DNA of 64,000 bases from Arhodomonas sp051195215 (GTDB taxonomy: Bacteria; Pseudomonadota; Gammaproteobacteria; Nitrococcales; Nitrococcaceae): contig NZ_JBNAZM010000001.1 in the NCBI RefSeq assembly GCF_051195215.1, forward strand, positions 186,001 to 250,000. The letters are read 5' to 3'. The position numbers and the translations under genes are program-made. Under the pieces are notes generated by a model. That model made no database searches and was not told the DNA's origin. It saw only the letters and a list, made by a program, of their open reading frames with translations. This document shows, one piece after another, positions 1 to 8,782 of the stretch (position 1 is the first letter of the stretch; each line of letters starts with the position of its first letter).

Positions 1-280
1 GCACGCTATGACGAGCTGGTGACCCCGCTTGTTAGAACAGTGCCGCAAAGAATTGAAATAAATGAATTTATAAACGTTGGCCACTTGGCAATCGGATGGT
101 GTGGACGGACTTGCGAGGAAATCCAGGCATGTGTCGATACCGCCCGTCGGGCCGCTCACGTACGCTCTGCGAATCGAATCACAGATTCTCACTCCACGAC
201 CTGCACCGCCGGGACCAGTAACTAGACTTCTTCTTGCCCACGCTACCAGGCGATTCGCCGTAGTCGACGGAGGTTACGCG

Positions 281-796
281 ATGGAATTGCTACAGCGGCT
301 GCGCAGTGAACACGCGGATATTCTCCAGGCACTCGAGCACTTCGAGGAAGAATTGCAGGCGTTCGAAGAAGCGGGCAATGCGGACATCGACGCCATGCGT
401 GAAAACCTGGAGTGGATGACGCATCAACCCCTGCAGCAGCATGTGCACGAAGAGCAGGCGCTGTGTCGCGCCCTCGCGAGCCATGAAGGCGAAGCGCGGC
501 GGACGGCGGAAGCCATGCAGGATAGCACCGAAAATCTCACCGAGACGGCGGAAGCGCTGCTCGAGCAGATCGAGGACATGGCGGAAGACGTGGTCGTGCC
601 CCGTGACCGATTCGACGCCCTCGCCCGGCGCTTCGTCGCCGAATGCCTCGACCAGATAGAGCGCGAGGAGAACGAGCTCTTTCCGCTCGCCGAGCGCCTG
701 CTCACCGACGCCGAGTGGCAGCGACTGGAACGCGGCAACGGCTACCATGCCCCGCCGCTCCACGCGCAATCCGCCGCACTGTGGGAAATCCGCTAG
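281..796 (+). CDS. Hemerythrin HHE-like cation-binding protein
   Basis: Predicted cytoplasmic four-helix protein of 171 residues, related to hemerythrin/HHE domains that bind a diiron centre for oxygen or iron sensing. The first helix carries H11 and H20 (EHADILQALEH), the second has H54, H56 and E57, and the C-terminal helix has the family-like EENELFPLAE at about 129-138. Some usual His ligand positions are replaced (LDQIEREEN in place of a His-bearing helix), so metal binding is not assured. The ATG at 281 is chosen over an in-frame start at 77 because GGAGGT lies just upstream and the domain begins here. It converges on the MbfA-like iron exporter gene, which fits an iron or oxidative theme. 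Confidence 0.75.
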   Translation: MELLQRLRSEHADILQALEHFEEELQAFEEAGNADIDAMRENLEWMTHQPLQQHVHEEQALCRALASHEGEARRTAEAMQDSTENLTETAEALLEQIEDMAEDVVVPRDRFDALARRFVAECLDQIEREENELFPLAERLLTDAEWQRLERGNGYHAPPLHAQSAALWEIR

Positions 797-833
797 CGCG
801 CCTCCCCCCCGACTCCACATCCGGCACCCGCCG

Positions 834-865
834 CCCTGGCGACCGCGTAGTGGCGGTCGCCAGGG
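834..865. terminator. Hairpin between convergent genes
   Basis: Perfect 13-bp inverted repeat: CCCTGGCGACCGC at 834-846, loop GTAGTG, complementary arm at 853-865. It lies in the gap between the hemerythrin-like gene and mbfA, which converge here. There is no T-run on either side, so rho-independent termination is plausible but not certain. Confidence 0.55.
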
Positions 866-878
866 TAACCGCCGGTAC

Positions 879-2009
879 CTACGGCACAAGACCGACGCCG
901 AGCAACCAGCCGACGCCGTAGGTGATCATGGCGGCGCCAAGGCCGAATGTGAGCTGGCGCAGCCCCGAATACCATGCCGAGCGGCCGGTGAGCACCGTTA
1001 TTGCTGCACCGATGACGAACAGACCCACGGCGCTCGCGCAAAGACTGGTTAGTACGGCCTGTGAACCGCCAAAGAAGAAGTAGGGAACGACCGGGATGAT
1101 CGCGCCGATAGCGAACAGGAGAAACGACGTCCCCGCTGCCACCCAGGCGGAACCACCCAGGTTCGCCGGATCGATACCGAGCTCCTCGCGGGCGAGCACG
1201 TTGAGCGCGTTCTCACGATCGTCGATTAGTCGTTGAGCCACCGCCTGGGCTTCGCTACGTGCCAGCCCCTTGGCCTCGTAGATCAAAGCGAGCTCTTCGG
1301 CCTCTTCCTCCGGCGCTTCCGCGAGCTCCTGGGCCTCCACCTCGAGCTGCCGCATATGCAGCTCCCGAGCGCTCTGTACCGACAACCACTCGCCCAAGGC
1401 CATGGAGATGGACCCGGCCAGCAATCCTGCCAGCCCGGTCAGCAGTATCGTCTCGCCAGCGACTGCCGCGCCGGCGACCCCCATTACGAGACTGAGATTG
1501 GAAACGAGCCCATCGTTGGCCCCGAGAACGGCAGCCCGAAGCGCATTGCCGTCGACACCGCCATGGCGGCCTTCAAGACGCGCGATCTCGTCACCCGAGA
1601 GTCCGGCGCCCGCACGCCGGATCACGCTGAGCAGCCGTCTGTGATAACGTTCGTCCGCCGGCAAGCGAGAGTCGCGCGACTCCGGCTGCCGCTCGTAGGC
1701 GCGGCTGCCGGCGCGCTCCATCCCCGAAATCGCCGGCAGCACCCATGATGCGCCGAAGCGATGGGCGATCGCCGCCAGCAGACGGGAACGCCAGCTCGGC
1801 CGCAGCGGGGACACCACACCCGCCCGGCGACGAATCTCCGCCTCCCAGAAGCGTGCGTGGCGCTCTTCGAGCCGGGCCATGCGACGGTAGACCTCGGCGA
1901 GACGTTCGTCGTCCTCCGCCGCTGCCAGCGCATGGTAGAGCGCCGCGCTGTCCACCTCGCTCTGCAGATTCTCATAGAGCCTGCGCAGTTTCCTGTCCTT
2001 AATCGCCAC
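879..2009 (-). CDS. mbfA: MbfA-type ferritin-like/VIT1 iron exporter
   Basis: Inner-membrane protein of 376 residues that fuses two domains. The N-terminal about 140 residues are a ferritin-like (rubrerythrin/Er) helical domain with repeated Glu and LEERHARFWE. The C-terminal about 220 residues are a VIT1/CCC1 transporter domain beginning near VDGNALRAAVLGANDGLVSNLSL and containing about five membrane helices. This architecture defines MbfA (membrane-bound ferritin A), known in rhizobia and Agrobacterium as an iron exporter that lowers peroxide stress. It follows the diguanylate cyclase gene by 42 bases on the same strand, so it may be the last gene of that unit. The family call is secure. 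The direction of iron movement is inferred from the family. Confidence 0.85.
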   Translation of the reverse strand: MAIKDRKLRRLYENLQSEVDSAALYHALAAAEDDERLAEVYRRMARLEERHARFWEAEIRRRAGVVSPLRPSWRSRLLAAIAHRFGASWVLPAISGMERAGSRAYERQPESRDSRLPADERYHRRLLSVIRRAGAGLSGDEIARLEGRHGGVDGNALRAAVLGANDGLVSNLSLVMGVAGAAVAGETILLTGLAGLLAGSISMALGEWLSVQSARELHMRQLEVEAQELAEAPEEEAEELALIYEAKGLARSEAQAVAQRLIDDRENALNVLAREELGIDPANLGGSAWVAAGTSFLLFAIGAIIPVVPYFFFGGSQAVLTSLCASAVGLFVIGAAITVLTGRSAWYSGLRQLTFGLGAAMITYGVGWLLGVGLVP

Positions 2010-2051
2010 CGTTCCCGGCTCCCATCTGCCTCAACGGCCGCGTACCAGCGG

Positions 2052-3158
2052 CTATTCGTCGCCGATTCCGCGAGCGACGACGCGATTACCGCCGCGTTCG
2101 TGCGCTTCGTCGGCGGCCGCCCGTGCCCGGCTGATCAGTGTCCAGGTGTCATCGCCTTCCTGCAGTGCGGTCACACCGACGGAGGCCGACAGCCGCGCGC
2201 CTGCGCCCAACGCCTGGAAACGGCAGTCGCGAACGCGCTCACAGAGCACTCGTGCACGCTCCAGCGCCTCTTCGCCCTGCACGTCGGGCAACACGGCGAT
2301 GAACTCCTCGCCGCCGTAGCGGCCAACGGTATCGATCGCCCGCAACCCGTCACCAATCGCCTGAGCCACGCGCTTGAGAACCTGGTCGCCACGCTCGTGG
2401 CCGAACTCCCGATTGATCGCCTTGAAGTTGTCCAGATCCACCATGGCGACCGTCAGCGGCTGCTGCAGACGCAACCCGCGTGTCACTTCGCCGGACACCG
2501 CGCTGATGGCTGCGTGGCGATTGCTCAGCCCGGTCAGCGGGTCGAGCACGCTCAGGTCGTGCACTTTCTCGCGCGCCTGCTGCAACTCGATTTGCTGGCG
2601 CTTGAGCTGCCGGCGCAGCCGGTCGACATAGCCGGCAAAGAACCCTCCGCAGGGAACGATCACCGCCAGGGCGACGAACTGCAGGGTTTCCTCCCGCAAA
2701 TCAACGGCCCATGGCCGGACGTGATAGACGACGGCGACGGCGCCGCCGTAGCACGCCATGGCGAATAGCCCGAGAACGGTGAACTGCCAGTTGCGCAGCC
2801 GGAAGACGCCGAACATCAGCAAAGCCATGTAAAGCAGCAGCAATGCGCCGCGAGCGCCGTAGACGAAATACAGGCTGACAGTCATGAACACGCAGGCCGT
2901 GACCATTTGAACCCCGGTCAGGCTCGGATCCCGCAGCCGCTCGTTGCGGCCGCTCCGCAGCATGGCGTAGAACACTGCGTTCACGACGACCAGCGCGGCA
3001 GAAATGCTCAGCCAGGGACGAATCGCCATGAGGCCCTCGAGGACGTACAGCCCCATGATCACCACGGCCATGACGTAGACGAGACCCGCCATTAGGAATC
3101 GTTTGATACGCAGGCCCTGGAACGGGTCGTTGCGCGGAACGATGCTCAGGCCGAACAC
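2052..3158 (-). CDS. Membrane diguanylate cyclase (GGDEF)
   Basis: Makes the second messenger c-di-GMP from GTP. About six hydrophobic helices fill the N-terminal half, followed by a short coiled coil (DRLRRQLKRQQIELQQAREK) and a C-terminal GGDEF domain. The active-site motif is GGEEF. An RxxD product-inhibition site (RAID) sits exactly five residues before it, so the enzyme looks catalytically active and feedback-inhibited. No EAL domain is present. The GTG at 3158 is preferred because AAGGAG lies 8 bases upstream and it begins after the DUF2721 stop. An upstream ATG at 3200 would overlap that gene by 26 bases. It lies between the DUF2721 and mbfA genes in one direction. The sensed signal is unknown. 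Confidence 0.85.
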   Translation of the reverse strand: MFGLSIVPRNDPFQGLRIKRFLMAGLVYVMAVVIMGLYVLEGLMAIRPWLSISAALVVVNAVFYAMLRSGRNERLRDPSLTGVQMVTACVFMTVSLYFVYGARGALLLLYMALLMFGVFRLRNWQFTVLGLFAMACYGGAVAVVYHVRPWAVDLREETLQFVALAVIVPCGGFFAGYVDRLRRQLKRQQIELQQAREKVHDLSVLDPLTGLSNRHAAISAVSGEVTRGLRLQQPLTVAMVDLDNFKAINREFGHERGDQVLKRVAQAIGDGLRAIDTVGRYGGEEFIAVLPDVQGEEALERARVLCERVRDCRFQALGAGARLSASVGVTALQEGDDTWTLISRARAAADEAHERGGNRVVARGIGDE

Positions 3159-3174
3159 ATGCTTTCTCCTTACA

Positions 3175-3603
3175 TCAAATCCGGCTTTCCGACGCATCAC
3201 TATCCGATTCCAGGTCGGATAGCTGAAGCCCCAGGGCAGCGACGGAAATCCATATCTCCCGCAGTGACAGCGCCAGTGAAGTCATCATCAGCAGCAGGCT
3301 GATGCCGAATGCGTACTTCGCCGGCGTCACCAGCCCAGCGAACAGCAGGAACATGCACAACACGCACAGAAACAGGCTGAACACGCCGGCGACCTGCATG
3401 TGCCGTATCAGCATCACGCGGCGGCGCAGGTTCTCGATCTGGCCTCGGAGATTGGGGTTGCGCTGCTCCCGGTACTGCGCCTGAAGGTCGCGGATCAGTG
3501 CCGCGAGGCCCAGGAACCGGTTGGTATAGGCCAGCAGCAACAGGGAGATGGCGGGAAACAGCAGTGACGGTGTCGCGAGAGATAGCTCCATGATGCGGAG
3601 CAT
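3175..3603 (-). CDS. DUF2721 membrane protein
   Basis: Small integral membrane protein of 142 residues matching the DUF2721 pattern. It has an N-terminal membrane helix (SLLFPAISLLLLAYTNRFL), a basic cytoplasmic stretch (RDLQAQYREQR, then QIENLRRRVMLIRHM), and two more membrane helices at about 72-92 and 96-116. The family is widespread in Proteobacteria and its function is not established. A second in-frame ATG at 3591 is an alternative start. GAGGT directly precedes the ATG at 3603. The stop is 16 bases before the preferred start of the diguanylate cyclase gene, so the two are probably co-transcribed. Confidence 0.75.
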   Translation of the reverse strand: MLRIMELSLATPSLLFPAISLLLLAYTNRFLGLAALIRDLQAQYREQRNPNLRGQIENLRRRVMLIRHMQVAGVFSLFLCVLCMFLLFAGLVTPAKYAFGISLLLMMTSLALSLREIWISVAALGLQLSDLESDSDASESRI

Positions 3604-3613
3604 ACCTCAGAAA

Positions 3614-3639
3614 GGCCGGCGCCGTAGATGGCGCCGGCC
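3614..3639 (-). terminator. Hairpin after the coiled-coil secreted protein gene
   Basis: Perfect 10-bp stem GGCCGGCGCC with a 6-base loop. In the minus-strand direction it is followed by TTTCT. It lies 12 bases past the stop of the secreted coiled-coil gene and just before the DUF2721 start, so it probably separates the two units or reduces read-through. Confidence 0.5.
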
Positions 3640-3650
3640 GCCAGGAGCGG

Positions 3651-4310
3651 TTACTCGCTACCGCCTTCCTGCTGCATGGATGGCTTCTGCTGCTGTTGCT
3701 GCTTCTGGCGCTGCTGGATCGCCTTCTGCATCTTCTGGCGCATCTGCGTGCGCTGCTTGCGATACTTGCTGATCAGCGCTTCGGTCTCGGGATTCTGCTC
3801 GATCATGGCCGCACGGAGATCGTCCTCGAACGCCTTGCGCTGCTTCTGGATCTCCTCGTCGCCGAGCGCCTTGCGCCGGGCCGTGAGCAGCGCCTGGCGC
3901 TTCTCGCGGTACTCCTTGGTCAGCGTCTTCTGCTCTTCGCCCTTGACCTCACCGGAGCGGAGCTTCTCGGCGAGCTCGCGCAACCGCTCCACATCGGTCT
4001 CCGGATCGACACCCTCGTCGGCCATGCGCGCATTGACCGCGTCCTTGAGCGACTGCCGCTGTTCCTTCAGCTCGGGGTTGTTCTCGAGCGCCTGGTCGCG
4101 GATCTCCCCGAGCTGCTTCTGGAGCTCGCGCAGCTCCGCACGCGGATTCGCCGGCTGGGCGCTACTCTGCGCCTTTGCCGCATCGGCGCCGCCGCCATTC
4201 CCGGCATTGCCCTCCTGCTGCGCCATCGCCGGCGCAGCGGCGGTCATGACACCGGCTAGCAGGACAGCGAGCAATCCGCTGCGGGACGGGGTCCACATCG
4301 TGTGGTTCAT
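3651..4310 (-). CDS. Secreted coiled-coil protein, function unknown
   Basis: Hypothetical protein of 219 residues. A signal peptide (basic start, then LLAVLLAGVMTAAAPAMA) indicates export to the periplasm. The mature part is almost entirely charged helix: repeated E/K/R/Q heptads from about residue 55 to the end, with a run of lysines and glutamines (QQRQKQQQQQK) near the C-terminus. It has no cysteines or recognisable catalytic motif. Its composition recalls periplasmic chaperones of the Spy/CpxP sort, but the LTxxQ motif is not evident, so this is only an analogy. The ATG at 4310 is chosen; an ATG four codons downstream also works. The reading frame stays open upstream to 4640 without a better start. 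Confidence 0.6.
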   Translation of the reverse strand: MNHTMWTPSRSGLLAVLLAGVMTAAAPAMAQQEGNAGNGGGADAAKAQSSAQPANPRAELRELQKQLGEIRDQALENNPELKEQRQSLKDAVNARMADEGVDPETDVERLRELAEKLRSGEVKGEEQKTLTKEYREKRQALLTARRKALGDEEIQKQRKAFEDDLRAAMIEQNPETEALISKYRKQRTQMRQKMQKAIQQRQKQQQQQKPSMQQEGGSE

Positions 4311-4545
4311 GTGCAATCTGCCTCTGGTCCGGGCCCTTGACGGGCCGTTGGTTCTGGCCGCAGAACGCGGCCGCGCGCCGTGACGGTGGACCGTAGCAAG
4401 GCGTGCGGTACCGCTGTCAATCGCCGCGGCCAGACGAAGGGGTTCCCGACGCGATACCGGGGGGCCGCGATTGCGCTCGCCGGCCACGGGCAGCGCAGTC
4501 GTTGAGCGGCGACAACGCGTCACCGGTACGTACGCCACGTCGGCT

Positions 4546-4923
4546 TCACCGGCGGCGGAAGCGGTGCTCGAGCTTGCCCTCGTAACCCGGAACCGTGGAC
4601 AGGGAGCTACCGGCGCCACGACGGCTGTCGAGCTCCACACGCAGGGCAGTAAGGCGGCGCCGCGCTTCCCGGGCCTCGGGCCCGGTGGTGTCGTTCACGT
4701 GCCGCAGCAGGTCCTCGAGTTCCCGGATCTCGCGCCGTTGTTCGAGCTCCGGCGGCAGACAGTTCGCGTTGCGCAGGACGCGGTAGGCCATGCGCAGATG
4801 CTCCGGCACGAACGCATCGTCGTCGAGATCCAGTGGCCGCCCTTCGCCTGGCAACCCGGAAAGCTCTCCGCGTGCCTCAGCCTCGCGCATACGCTGCTCA
4901 GCGAGCTCGTCGAGAGGGTTCAT
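4546..4923 (-). CDS. DUF1992 (DnaJ C28-like) protein
   Basis: Small cytoplasmic protein of 125 residues with the conserved DUF1992 start (NPLDELAEQRMREAEARGE, then LPGEGRPL and LRMAYRVLRNA). The same domain occurs in eukaryotic DNAJC28 and in E. coli YhdN-type proteins. The molecular role is unknown. The ATG at 4923 matches the usual N-terminus of the family. It is transcribed away from the adenine deaminase gene, with about 186 bases between the two starts. Confidence 0.8.
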   Translation of the reverse strand: MNPLDELAEQRMREAEARGELSGLPGEGRPLDLDDDAFVPEHLRMAYRVLRNANCLPPELEQRREIRELEDLLRHVNDTTGPEAREARRRLTALRVELDSRRGAGSSLSTVPGYEGKLEHRFRRR

Positions 4924-5109
4924 GGTGTTGGCGTGGTCCCGTCGCTGGCCGACCCCTGCATTATGGGACAGCATGGAACAGCACGGCACCCCCGGTACGC
5001 CCGCGTATCAGCGCGCCCTTACCGGCCACCGGCCGTGAGCAATATCGCCTTGGCTGCTACTCTCACGACGGACGGGCCGCAGAAGCCGAAACGGACGAGG
5101 ACCGGCGCG

Positions 5110-6108
5110 ATGCGTGACTATATCGAGGGGCTTCCGAAGGTAGAGCTGCACGTACACATCGAAGGGACGCTCGAACCCGAGCTCATGTTCCGCCTTGCCG
5201 AGCGCAACGGGATCACCCTTCCCTACGCGGATGTCTCTCAGGTGAAAGCCGCATACGAGTTCGACGACCTGCAGTCCTTTCTGGACCTGTATTACCAGGG
5301 CGCGTGCGTTCTGCTCGAGGAGCAGGATTTCTACGACCTGACCTGGGCGTACCTGCAACGCTGCCAGGCCGACAACGTGCGGCACACGGAGATATTCTTC
5401 GACCCCCAGACCCATACCGAGCGCGGTGTCGGCTTCGAGAAGGTCATTCGCGGTATCGCCCGTGCCTGCCTCGACGGCGAGCGCCAGCTAGGCGTGACCA
5501 GTGAGCTGATCCTGTGTTTCCTGCGGCACCTCTCGGAGGAGTCGGCGATCGACACGCTCGCCGCGGCGATGCCCTGGCGCGAGCACTTCATCGGCGTCGG
5601 CCTGGACTCGGCGGAAGCCGGCAATCCCCCGGAGAAATTCAACCGCGTGTTCGCCGAAGCGCGGGAGGTGGGACTCCACCTCGTCGCCCACGCCGGTGAG
5701 GAAGGGCCCGCCGACTATATTCGCCAGGCACTGGACGAGCTCTACGTCGAACGCATCGATCACGGCGTGCGCTGCACTGAAGACCCGGCTCTGGTGGCCC
5801 GTCTCCGGGACAGCGGAGTGCCTCTCACGGTCTGCCCGCTGTCGAACGTCAAGCTCAGAGTCTTCGACACCATCGAGCAGCACAACCTCCCGCGGCTGCT
5901 GCACGAAGGGCTCAACATCACCATCAACTCCGACGATCCGGCCTACTTCGGCGGCTACATGAACGCCAATTTCCTCGCCGTCGCCGAGGCATTCGATCTC
6001 GACCGCGCCACCATTGCCGGATTCAGCCGCAACGCCATCGACGCCGCGTTCATTTCCGACGAGCGCCGCCGGGCGCTACACGCGGCTGTGGACGAAGTCG
6101 ACACCTGA
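5110..6108 (+). CDS. add: Adenine/adenosine deaminase family enzyme
   Basis: Zinc-dependent amidohydrolase of 332 residues that deaminates adenine or adenosine to hypoxanthine or inosine. Visible metal and catalytic motifs are HVHIEGT (HxH), VAHAGEEG, RIDHGVR and NSDDPAYFGG. The sequence closely follows the Pseudomonas PA0148-type proteins (FFDPQTHTERG, DLTWAYLQRC), which act on adenine rather than adenosine. The substrate is therefore probably adenine, while the symbol denotes only the superfamily. It is about 30 bases upstream of an NCS2 purine permease gene, consistent with uptake then salvage of adenine. The ATG at 5110 fits the family N-terminus. Confidence 0.88.
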   Translation: MRDYIEGLPKVELHVHIEGTLEPELMFRLAERNGITLPYADVSQVKAAYEFDDLQSFLDLYYQGACVLLEEQDFYDLTWAYLQRCQADNVRHTEIFFDPQTHTERGVGFEKVIRGIARACLDGERQLGVTSELILCFLRHLSEESAIDTLAAAMPWREHFIGVGLDSAEAGNPPEKFNRVFAEAREVGLHLVAHAGEEGPADYIRQALDELYVERIDHGVRCTEDPALVARLRDSGVPLTVCPLSNVKLRVFDTIEQHNLPRLLHEGLNITINSDDPAYFGGYMNANFLAVAEAFDLDRATIAGFSRNAIDAAFISDERRRALHAAVDEVDT

Positions 6109-6139
6109 ACAAACACGAGCAACCACAAGGGTGACGCCC

Positions 6140-7522
6140 ATGGCCTCAACGAGCAGCACGGACGGTGCCGTCGAGACGGGGGTGCTGGAGCGGCATTTCG
6201 GCATTCGTGCCGCGGGCACCACGGTGCGCACGGAAATCCTGGCAGGGTGCGCGACGTTCCTCGCGTCCATGTACATTATCGTCGTCAATCCCGGCATTCT
6301 CGCCGATGCGGGCATTCCCTTCGCGGCGGGGCTCGCCTCCACCGTGCTCATCAGCTTCCTCGCCAGCCTTGCCATGGGGCTGTACGCGAAAAACCCGATT
6401 CTCGTCGCCCCGGGTATGGGCATGAACGCGCTTTTCAGCTACACCCTCGTCGTCGGCGCCGGCATGAGCTGGCAGACGGCGCTGGGGTGCGTGTTCTGGT
6501 CCGGTGTGCTGTTCACCCTGCTCGCCGCCTTCAATGCCCGCCAATGGGTCGTCGACGCCATTCCTGACCAGCTGCGTTACGCGATCACCTGCGGCATCGG
6601 CCTGTTCATCACCCTCATCGGGCTGAACAACGCGCAGTTCGTCGTCCACGATCCCGCCACCCTCGTGGGCATCGCACCGCTCGACACAATCCGCGTGACC
6701 TTTCTCGCCGGACTGGCGATCACCGCGATCCTGGTGCTGCGCAAAGTGCCTGGCGCACTCATCCTGGGCATCGTCATCACGACCGCACTGGCCGTGCCCA
6801 TCGGTCGTGTGTGGGGCGACGCCGCCGGCTTCTGGCCGGAAGGCATGCAACGCGCGACCATGGTCGACTGGAACGGCGTATTCGCCTGGCCCGATTTCAG
6901 CACGCTGCTCCAGGTGGATATCGTCGGTGCACTCTCCGTGGCCTACTGGCCGTTCATCTTCGTCTTTCTGTTCACGAACTTCTTCGACGCACTGGCGACC
7001 TTCATGGGCCTGTCCGAGGCCGCCGGACTCAAGGACGACCGGGGCAACCCCCGGAACCTCCGCCAGGCCATGACAGTGGACGCCGTCACTTCGCTGCTGT
7101 CGGGGCCATTCGGCACGAGCCCGACCAACAGCTACATCGAATCCGGGGCGGGCATCGCCCAGGGCGGACGCACGGGGTTGGTGGCAGTGGTCGCCGCATT
7201 GCTGTTCCTGCCGTTCCTGTTCCTCTCGCCGCTGCTGTCGCTGGTCCCGCCCATTGCCACCGCTCCCGTGTTGGTGCTGGTGGGACTGTTCATGCTCGCG
7301 CCCATCGCCAGGATCGACTGGCAGGACTACACCATCGGTATCCCTGCGTTTCTGGCCATGCTGCTGATGCCGTTCACCTATTCCATCACCTATGGCATCG
7401 CCTTCGGCTTCATGAGCTATGCGCTGCTGAAGGCGGCGGCCGGACGCGCGCACGAGGTGCACGGCGTGATGTGGATCCTCGCCGGGCTGTCCGTGCTGAT
7501 GCTGGCCGCGCCCCATGGCTGA
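6140..7522 (+). CDS. NCS2 (AzgA/PbuG-type) purine permease
   Basis: Inner-membrane proton symporter of 460 residues for nucleobases, probably adenine, hypoxanthine or guanine. Family signatures visible are the N-terminal ERHFGI with RTEILAG, VAPGMGMNALFSY, FLFTNFFDALATF and the helix-breaking GTSPTNSYIESGAGIAQGGRTG near residue 330. About 12 to 13 hydrophobic segments are evident. It follows the deaminase gene by 31 bases on the same strand, so the pair probably forms an uptake and salvage unit. The exact substrate among purines cannot be read from the sequence. Confidence 0.88.
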   Translation: MASTSSTDGAVETGVLERHFGIRAAGTTVRTEILAGCATFLASMYIIVVNPGILADAGIPFAAGLASTVLISFLASLAMGLYAKNPILVAPGMGMNALFSYTLVVGAGMSWQTALGCVFWSGVLFTLLAAFNARQWVVDAIPDQLRYAITCGIGLFITLIGLNNAQFVVHDPATLVGIAPLDTIRVTFLAGLAITAILVLRKVPGALILGIVITTALAVPIGRVWGDAAGFWPEGMQRATMVDWNGVFAWPDFSTLLQVDIVGALSVAYWPFIFVFLFTNFFDALATFMGLSEAAGLKDDRGNPRNLRQAMTVDAVTSLLSGPFGTSPTNSYIESGAGIAQGGRTGLVAVVAALLFLPFLFLSPLLSLVPPIATAPVLVLVGLFMLAPIARIDWQDYTIGIPAFLAMLLMPFTYSITYGIAFGFMSYALLKAAAGRAHEVHGVMWILAGLSVLMLAAPHG

Positions 7523-7564
7523 CGGCAGTGGCGGGCACGTGGGGGCTCGCCGTCGCCGGGGACG

Positions 7565-8692
7565 CTACTCGAACAGACCGAGCTGGTCACCGCTGCGCGC
7601 AGGCACCCGGAAGTGCGTGCAATCCAGCGGCGGCAGGCGGCGGTCCAGACCGAGACGGGCGCGGGCCACCCTGGCCCGCTCCCTGATAAGCTCCGCCTGG
7701 GGCCCGCTGCCGCGCATGCGTCGACCGAAACGGCTATCGTACTGCCGGCCGCCGTGCATCTGACGGACGACGCTCAGCACGTGCTCTGCGCGCATGGGGT
7801 AATGCGCCTCCAGCCATTCCCGGAACAGGGGTTCCACTTCGTGGGGCAAGCGCAGCGTGATGTATCCCGCCGAACGGGCGCCGCGTTCGGCGGCCGCCAT
7901 CAGGATGGCCTCCAGTTCGCCATCGTTTAGCGCGGGAATCACCGGCGCGACCATCACACCGGTAGGCACGCCGGCGGCTGCCAATCGCTCAATCATCCGA
8001 AGGCGCCGCGCGGGGCCGGCGGCACGGGGTTCGAGCGCCCGATTGAGCTCACCATCCAGGGTCGTGACGGTGACGCTGGCGTGCACCAGGTTCTCCGCGG
8101 CCAGGTCCGCCAGCAGCTCCAGATCCCGCTCGATGAGTCCCGACTTGGTGATCACCGTCACCGGATGACGATATGTCCAGAGCACTTCCAGAATACGCCG
8201 CGTAAGCCTCAGGCGCTTCTCCACCGGCTGCCAGGCGTCCGTGTTCACGCCGAGGGCGATGGGCGCCGGCTTGTAGCCGGGGCGCGCAAGCTCGCGGGCG
8301 AGTTGCTCCGGGGCATCCGGTTTGTACTGCAGCCTGGTCTCGAAATCGAGCCCCGGCGAGAGATCCAGGTAAGCGTGAGTCGGGCGCGCATAGCAGTAAA
8401 TGCAGCCATGCTCGCACCCCCGGTACGGATTGATCGATCGGTCGAACGGGATATCCGGAGACCGGTTGTAGCTGATCACACTGCGCGAGTGATCGACGTC
8501 GAGCTCGGTCTTCGGTTTCGTCGCCGCGCCGTCGGCGGCATCTTCCGCCAGCGATTCCCAGCCGTCGTCGAAGCTCTCGGCATATGCCCGGCGAAAGCGG
8601 CCATCCGGGTTCGAGACCGCTCCCCGTCCTGCCCGAACCCGCCGTCGGGGATCAGCGCGACCCCAATTGATCTCTTTAGGTTCTCTATCCAT
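7565..8692 (-). CDS. PA0069-family radical SAM protein (SplB-like)
   Basis: Radical S-adenosylmethionine enzyme of 375 residues. The iron-sulfur motif CxxxCxxC is C93, C97 and C100 (RGCEHGCIYCYARP). The later conserved segments LGVNTDAWQPVEK and TVTTLDGELNRALEPRAAGP match the PA0069 family. These proteins resemble spore photoproduct lyase in layout, but the natural substrate is not known. It converges with the purine permease gene with a gap of about 40 bases. It is divergent from the GNAT gene. Confidence 0.85.
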   Translation of the reverse strand: MDREPKEINWGRADPRRRVRAGRGAVSNPDGRFRRAYAESFDDGWESLAEDAADGAATKPKTELDVDHSRSVISYNRSPDIPFDRSINPYRGCEHGCIYCYARPTHAYLDLSPGLDFETRLQYKPDAPEQLARELARPGYKPAPIALGVNTDAWQPVEKRLRLTRRILEVLWTYRHPVTVITKSGLIERDLELLADLAAENLVHASVTVTTLDGELNRALEPRAAGPARRLRMIERLAAAGVPTGVMVAPVIPALNDGELEAILMAAAERGARSAGYITLRLPHEVEPLFREWLEAHYPMRAEHVLSVVRQMHGGRQYDSRFGRRMRGSGPQAELIRERARVARARLGLDRRLPPLDCTHFRVPARSGDQLGLFE

Positions 8693-8782
8693 GCCACAAG
8701 CATAACAGAGCTGGCACGCCCCGCACTTCGATGACGACGGTCGGCACCGCTACACTGACGGTTTCGGCCAAAGGGGACAGAC

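Noticed and set aside
6146..7516. Open frame of 456 codons antisense to the purine permease gene
   Set aside because: The His/Gly/Glu-rich translation is typical of an antisense shadow. It lacks a start signal and domains.
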